Source: an uncultured Brevundimonas sp.
GTDB taxonomy: Bacteria; Pseudomonadota; Alphaproteobacteria; Caulobacterales; Caulobacteraceae
Direction of reading: 5' to 3'
Assembly: GCA_946885435.1 (NCBI GenBank)
Contig: CAMPGL010000062.1
Span: 1-11,059 of the forward strand
Length of the DNA: 11,059 bases
Each line of letters begins with the position of its first letter. Position 1 is the stretch's first letter. Positions 8,763-11,059 of this stretch are shown here, in pieces. The translations under genes were made by a program, and so were the position numbers. The notes below the pieces were generated by a model that was given only the letters and a program-made list of their open reading frames with translations, searched no databases and was not told the origin of the DNA.

Positions 8763-9445
8763 TGATCCTCGCCGTCCTGCAGGCCCGCATGAGTTCGTCC
8801 CGCCTCCCGGGCAAGGTGATGAAGCCGATCCTGGGCCAGCCGATGATCGGACGGCAGCTCGAACGCCTCAGGCGCGCCGAGACCCTGGACCGCCTGCTGG
8901 TCGCCACCAGCCTCGACGCCTCCGATGATCCGCTGGCGGACTACTGCGAAAGCCTGGGCGTGAAGGTCTTCCGCGGCTCCCTGACCGACGTGCTCGGCCG
9001 CTTCCAGGGCGCGGCCCTGATGTGCGGCGGGATACAGCACGTCGTCCGCCTGACCGCCGACTGTCCGCTGGCCGAGCCCGGCGTCATCGACGCCTGCGTG
9101 CGCCTGCACCTCGCCACCGGCGCGGACTACACCTCCAACACCATCGAGCGCTCCTACCCGGACGGGCTGGACGTCGAGGTCATGCGCGCCGAGGCCCTGG
9201 CCGACGCCGCGCGCGAAGCCGACGACCCCTATGAGCGCGAGCACGTCACGCCCTTCCTCTACCGCCGGCCCGAGCGCTACCGCATCGCCCAGCTGCGCCA
9301 GACCCGCAATCTCTCGGACCTGCGGTGGACGGTCGACACGGCCGAGGACTTCGCCTTCGTCGAGTCCGTCTACGCGGCCCTGGGCGAGGGTTCCTTCGGC
9401 CAGGAAGCCGTCGCCGCCCTTCCGTTTGAGCGCCGCGCCGCATGA
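8759..9445 (+). CDS. SpsF-family cytidylyltransferase, probable CMP-pseudaminic acid synthetase
   Basis: The 228-residue protein belongs to the SpsF group of the nucleotidyltransferase (GT-A) fold, related to acylneuraminate cytidylyltransferases. The N-terminal nucleotide loop is LQARMSSSRLPGKVM (7-21). The metal-site aspartate is probably Asp101 in RLTADCPL. YPDGLDVEV (133-141) and DLRWTVDTAEDF (187-198) are hallmarks of SpsF. Because no canonical pseF is visible and the gene lies in the operon, the simplest reading is that it activates pseudaminic acid with CTP, the role of PseF/FlmC; an alternative is activation of a modified sugar made with the preceding aminotransferase. Two adjacent ATGs (8759 and 8762) are possible. 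The first overlaps the upstream stop as ATGA; the second is better spaced from AAGG at 8751-8754. Family confidence is high, role moderate. Confidence 0.87.
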   Translation: MMILAVLQARMSSSRLPGKVMKPILGQPMIGRQLERLRRAETLDRLLVATSLDASDDPLADYCESLGVKVFRGSLTDVLGRFQGAALMCGGIQHVVRLTADCPLAEPGVIDACVRLHLATGADYTSNTIERSYPDGLDVEVMRAEALADAAREADDPYEREHVTPFLYRRPERYRIAQLRQTRNLSDLRWTVDTAEDFAFVESVYAALGEGSFGQEAVAALPFERRAA

Positions 9446-9984
9446 GCCGCATCGACGGCGACCGTCTTTTTCTCCGCGCGCTGACGGTCGCTGACGTCTC
9501 GGACGCCTACGTCGGCTGGATGACCGATCCCGAAACGAACCGCTTTCTCGAAACCCGCTGGACCTCGCACGACCGCGCCGCCGTCGAGGCCTTCGTCGCC
9601 GACAAGCAGACCAGCGCCGCCGAGCACCTCTACGGAATCTTCCTGAAGGACGGCGAGCGGCACATCGGCAACCTCAAGATCGGCCCGGTCGACGCGCGCC
9701 ACGGCCGCGCGGCTGTCAGCTATCTGATCGGCGCTAAGGACGCCGCCGGCCGCGGCCTGGCCACGGAAGCCGTCCGGCTCGGTGTCCGGCTGGCCTTCGA
9801 GCGGCACGGGGTCCGCAAACTGACCGCCGGCGCCTACGCTGACAACGTCGCAAGCATTCGCGTTCTGGAGAAGGCCGGCTTCGTTCAGGAGGGCGTACTT
9901 AGGGAACACGCCGCCTTCGAGGGTGGCCGGACCGATGTGGTCGAGTTCGGCCTGCTGCCGACCGATCCTATTCCAGCAGGCTGA
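9442..9984 (+). CDS. Second GNAT acetyltransferase (RimJ/RimL-like)
   Basis: This 180-residue protein is a GNAT of the RimJ/RimL-like group (Acetyltransf_3). It starts with RIDGDRLFLRALTVADV, has VGWMTDPETNRFLETRW (24-40), the acetyl-CoA loop in KDAAGRGLATEAV (99-111), and ends in the typical NVASIRVLEKAGFVQEG (135-151). It overlaps the spsF-like gene by 4 nt (ATGA) and is the last gene of the operon. It is a different subgroup and longer than the PseH-like GNAT at 5933. Similar proteins occur in nonulosonic acid clusters. I infer acylation of a sugar amine, perhaps one introduced by the class III aminotransferase, or redundancy with PseH. Ribosomal protein acetylation is less likely given the context. 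Its 3' end overlaps the convergent pseG by 17 nt. Confidence 0.88.
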   Translation: MSRIDGDRLFLRALTVADVSDAYVGWMTDPETNRFLETRWTSHDRAAVEAFVADKQTSAAEHLYGIFLKDGERHIGNLKIGPVDARHGRAAVSYLIGAKDAAGRGLATEAVRLGVRLAFERHGVRKLTAGAYADNVASIRVLEKAGFVQEGVLREHAAFEGGRTDVVEFGLLPTDPIPAG

Positions 9985-10978
9985 GCACCGCCCGGGCGAC
10001 GCGGTCAGCGCCGCGCCCATCACACACCGCCGCCGCCGCGCGCGCCATCTGGCCCCGCAGGCGCGCGTCCTCGACGAGCGTTTGGACCGCGTCGGCCAGG
10101 CTGGCTTCGAATCCGGTTTGCCTAGCGTCGATGACCTGGGCGGCGCCCCGCCGCTCCAGCGCCCGCGCATTGGGAAGCTGGTTGTCAGCCAGGATCAGCA
10201 GGACCGCCGGCTGGCCCAGAACGCACCGCTCGAACGACGATGAGCCGCCCGCGCCGATGGCCAGATCCGCCGTGACCGACAAGGCCGCCATGTCTCGCGC
10301 AGGCGCATGGACCTTGAGGCCCGCCTGCGCCTGCAGCCAGGCCAGGCTGGCGACGTCCGGCCCCACGACCACGTCCAGAACCGCGTCGCCACAGACGGGC
10401 CCGACCGCCTCGACCACCCGGCGGGTGATCCCTCCAACGTCGGTCAGACCCATCGAAACGAGAATACTTGTCGCGCTGCCCTTTGCGCGCTCTCTAAGCG
10501 CGAGCGACATGAGCCGGCGCTCGGCGAACTCCGGCCGCACCAGGGCGTAGTCCGGCCCCAGCAGCAGCCGCGCATCTGTGAGGGCGGCGTAATCCGCCGG
10601 CGTCCGGTCCGGTCCGGGGTCGGCGATCAGGTCCACGCCCATCGGCCGGTCCGCCAGGTCATCGACGGCGGCGCACGGCCGGCCGCCGGCCAGGACCCCG
10701 TGATGCTCCGTAGACAGACGGAAATGGTCGAAGACGACCGCTGACGCTTCGGTGAGGCCCGAGGCGGGCAGTTGGCCCGGCTCCGTGGTGGGCAGCAGGC
10801 GCGTCTCGAGCCCCTCAGGCGCGAAGGCAGCGATCACCCCCGCCGCAGCTCTCGGCGCCGCCAGCACAGGTGCGGCGCCCATGCCCTTCAACGCTTCGGC
10901 CAGGGTCAGCATCCGCATCACATGCCCGCCCCCGATCTCGGGGCCGCCGTCGGCGAGGAGCAGGATGCGGGGGGCCAT
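9968..10978 (-). CDS. pseG: UDP-2,4-diacetamido-2,4,6-trideoxy-beta-L-altropyranose hydrolase, PseG/FlmD type
   Basis: PseG removes UDP from the PseH product, releasing the free sugar that PseI uses. The 336-residue protein has a GT-B/MurG-like fold in two halves. The N-terminal DGGPEIGGGHVMR (10-22) carries His19, the counterpart of the catalytic histidine of PseG. VVFDHF (81-86), AVDDLADRP (104-112) and LLLGPDYALVRPEF (138-151) match the family closely. The C-terminal half has LVSMGLTD (173-180) and the UDP-binding IGAGGSSSFERC (241-252). An upstream in-frame TTG at 11011 would add 11 residues, but it lies in the tail of a terminator-like hairpin. The ATG at 10978 puts the first strand next to the start as expected, although its AGGAGG lies only 2 nt away. 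Being on the opposite strand from the other pathway genes is unusual. Unlike some bacteria, PseG is not fused to PseH. The Caulobacter counterpart is flmD. Confidence 0.92.
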   Translation of the reverse strand: MAPRILLLADGGPEIGGGHVMRMLTLAEALKGMGAAPVLAAPRAAAGVIAAFAPEGLETRLLPTTEPGQLPASGLTEASAVVFDHFRLSTEHHGVLAGGRPCAAVDDLADRPMGVDLIADPGPDRTPADYAALTDARLLLGPDYALVRPEFAERRLMSLALRERAKGSATSILVSMGLTDVGGITRRVVEAVGPVCGDAVLDVVVGPDVASLAWLQAQAGLKVHAPARDMAALSVTADLAIGAGGSSSFERCVLGQPAVLLILADNQLPNARALERRGAAQVIDARQTGFEASLADAVQTLVEDARLRGQMARAAAAVCDGRGADRVARAVLSLLE

Positions 10979-11011
10979 GGCCTCCTGTGCCCCGCTTGGC
11001 GCGCAAAGCAA

Positions 11012-11041
11012 AGGCCCCGCCGGATCGCTCCGGCGGGGCCT
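11012..11041 (-). terminator. Strong intrinsic terminator-like hairpin upstream of pseG
   Basis: A perfect 13-bp inverted repeat, AGGCCCCGCCGGA (11012-11024) and TCCGGCGGGGCCT (11029-11041), encloses a TCGC loop. Read on the minus strand it is followed by TTTGCTTTGC, a broken T-tract; on the plus strand the following bases are less T-rich. It therefore fits a terminator for a leftward gene lying beyond the right edge. It stands 33 nt from the pseG ATG, so it could also act as an attenuator in a pseG leader. Confidence 0.65.
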
Positions 11042-11059
11042 CGCTTGGTTTCAGACCGT

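Larger units (their letters stand above)
3656..9984 (+). other. Pseudaminic acid biosynthesis operon (seven overlapping genes)
   Basis: Seven genes run in one direction without an intergenic gap. Overlaps are 8 nt (pseB/pseC), 4 nt ATGA (pseC/pseH), 4 nt GTGA (pseH/pseI), 19 nt (pseI/aminotransferase), 1-4 nt (aminotransferase/spsF-like) and 4 nt ATGA (spsF-like/GNAT). This points to one transcript with translational coupling. The first four genes are the pseudaminic acid pathway in biochemical order, missing only pseG, which is encoded opposite the end of the operon. Confidence 0.85.

Noticed and set aside
9990..9997. GCCCGGGC palindrome near the convergent ends of the second GNAT and pseG
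   Set aside because: It has no loop and no T-tract and lies inside pseG codons; such short GC palindromes are common here.
10979..11011. TTG start that would lengthen PseG by 11 residues
   Set aside because: It falls in the T-tract of the hairpin, has no ribosome binding site of its own, and PseG proteins start close to the first strand, as the ATG at 10978 gives.

Overview
The window is GC-rich and almost wholly coding, with no rRNA, tRNA, insertion sequence or CRISPR array. The protein sequences, the proteobacterial form of GyrB, the strong codon bias and the gene content suggest an alphaproteobacterium, probably a Caulobacterales relative (Caulobacter, Brevundimonas or Phenylobacterium type). 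That placement is an inference from recognition, not from a search.

Layout. (1) 1-2126, + strand: the last 707 codons of gyrB; its N-terminus lies off the left edge. (2) 2137-3441, - strand: UDP-glucose 6-dehydrogenase (ugd), convergent with gyrB across a 10-nt gap that carries a perfect hairpin. (3) 3442-3655: a 214-nt divergent control region rich in inverted repeats, including a perfect palindrome that covers part of the ribosome binding site of the next gene. (4) 3656-9984, + strand: seven tightly packed genes, every junction overlapping by about 1-19 nt. In order they are pseB, pseC, a pseH-like GNAT, pseI, a class III aminotransferase related to glutamate-1-semialdehyde aminomutase, an SpsF-type cytidylyltransferase, and a second GNAT acetyltransferase. 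(5) 9968-10978, - strand: pseG, convergent with the operon and overlapping its last gene by 17 nt. A strong terminator-like hairpin stands just upstream of pseG at the right edge.

Together regions 4 and 5 encode the whole UDP-GlcNAc to CMP-pseudaminic acid route: PseB (4,6-dehydratase/5-epimerase), PseC (4-aminotransferase), PseH (N-acetyltransferase), PseG (UDP-sugar hydrolase), PseI (condensation with phosphoenolpyruvate) and a cytidylyltransferase. In Caulobacterales the comparable Flm pathway supplies pseudaminic acid for flagellin glycosylation. No glycosyltransferase or flagellin gene is visible here, so the acceptor is unknown.

The most interesting departure from the textbook pathway is the module after pseI. 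An extra PLP aminotransferase, an SpsF-family enzyme in place of a recognisable PseF, and a second acetyltransferase together suggest a modified pseudaminic acid, for example one with an extra amino or N-acyl group. This is a hypothesis, not something the sequence proves.
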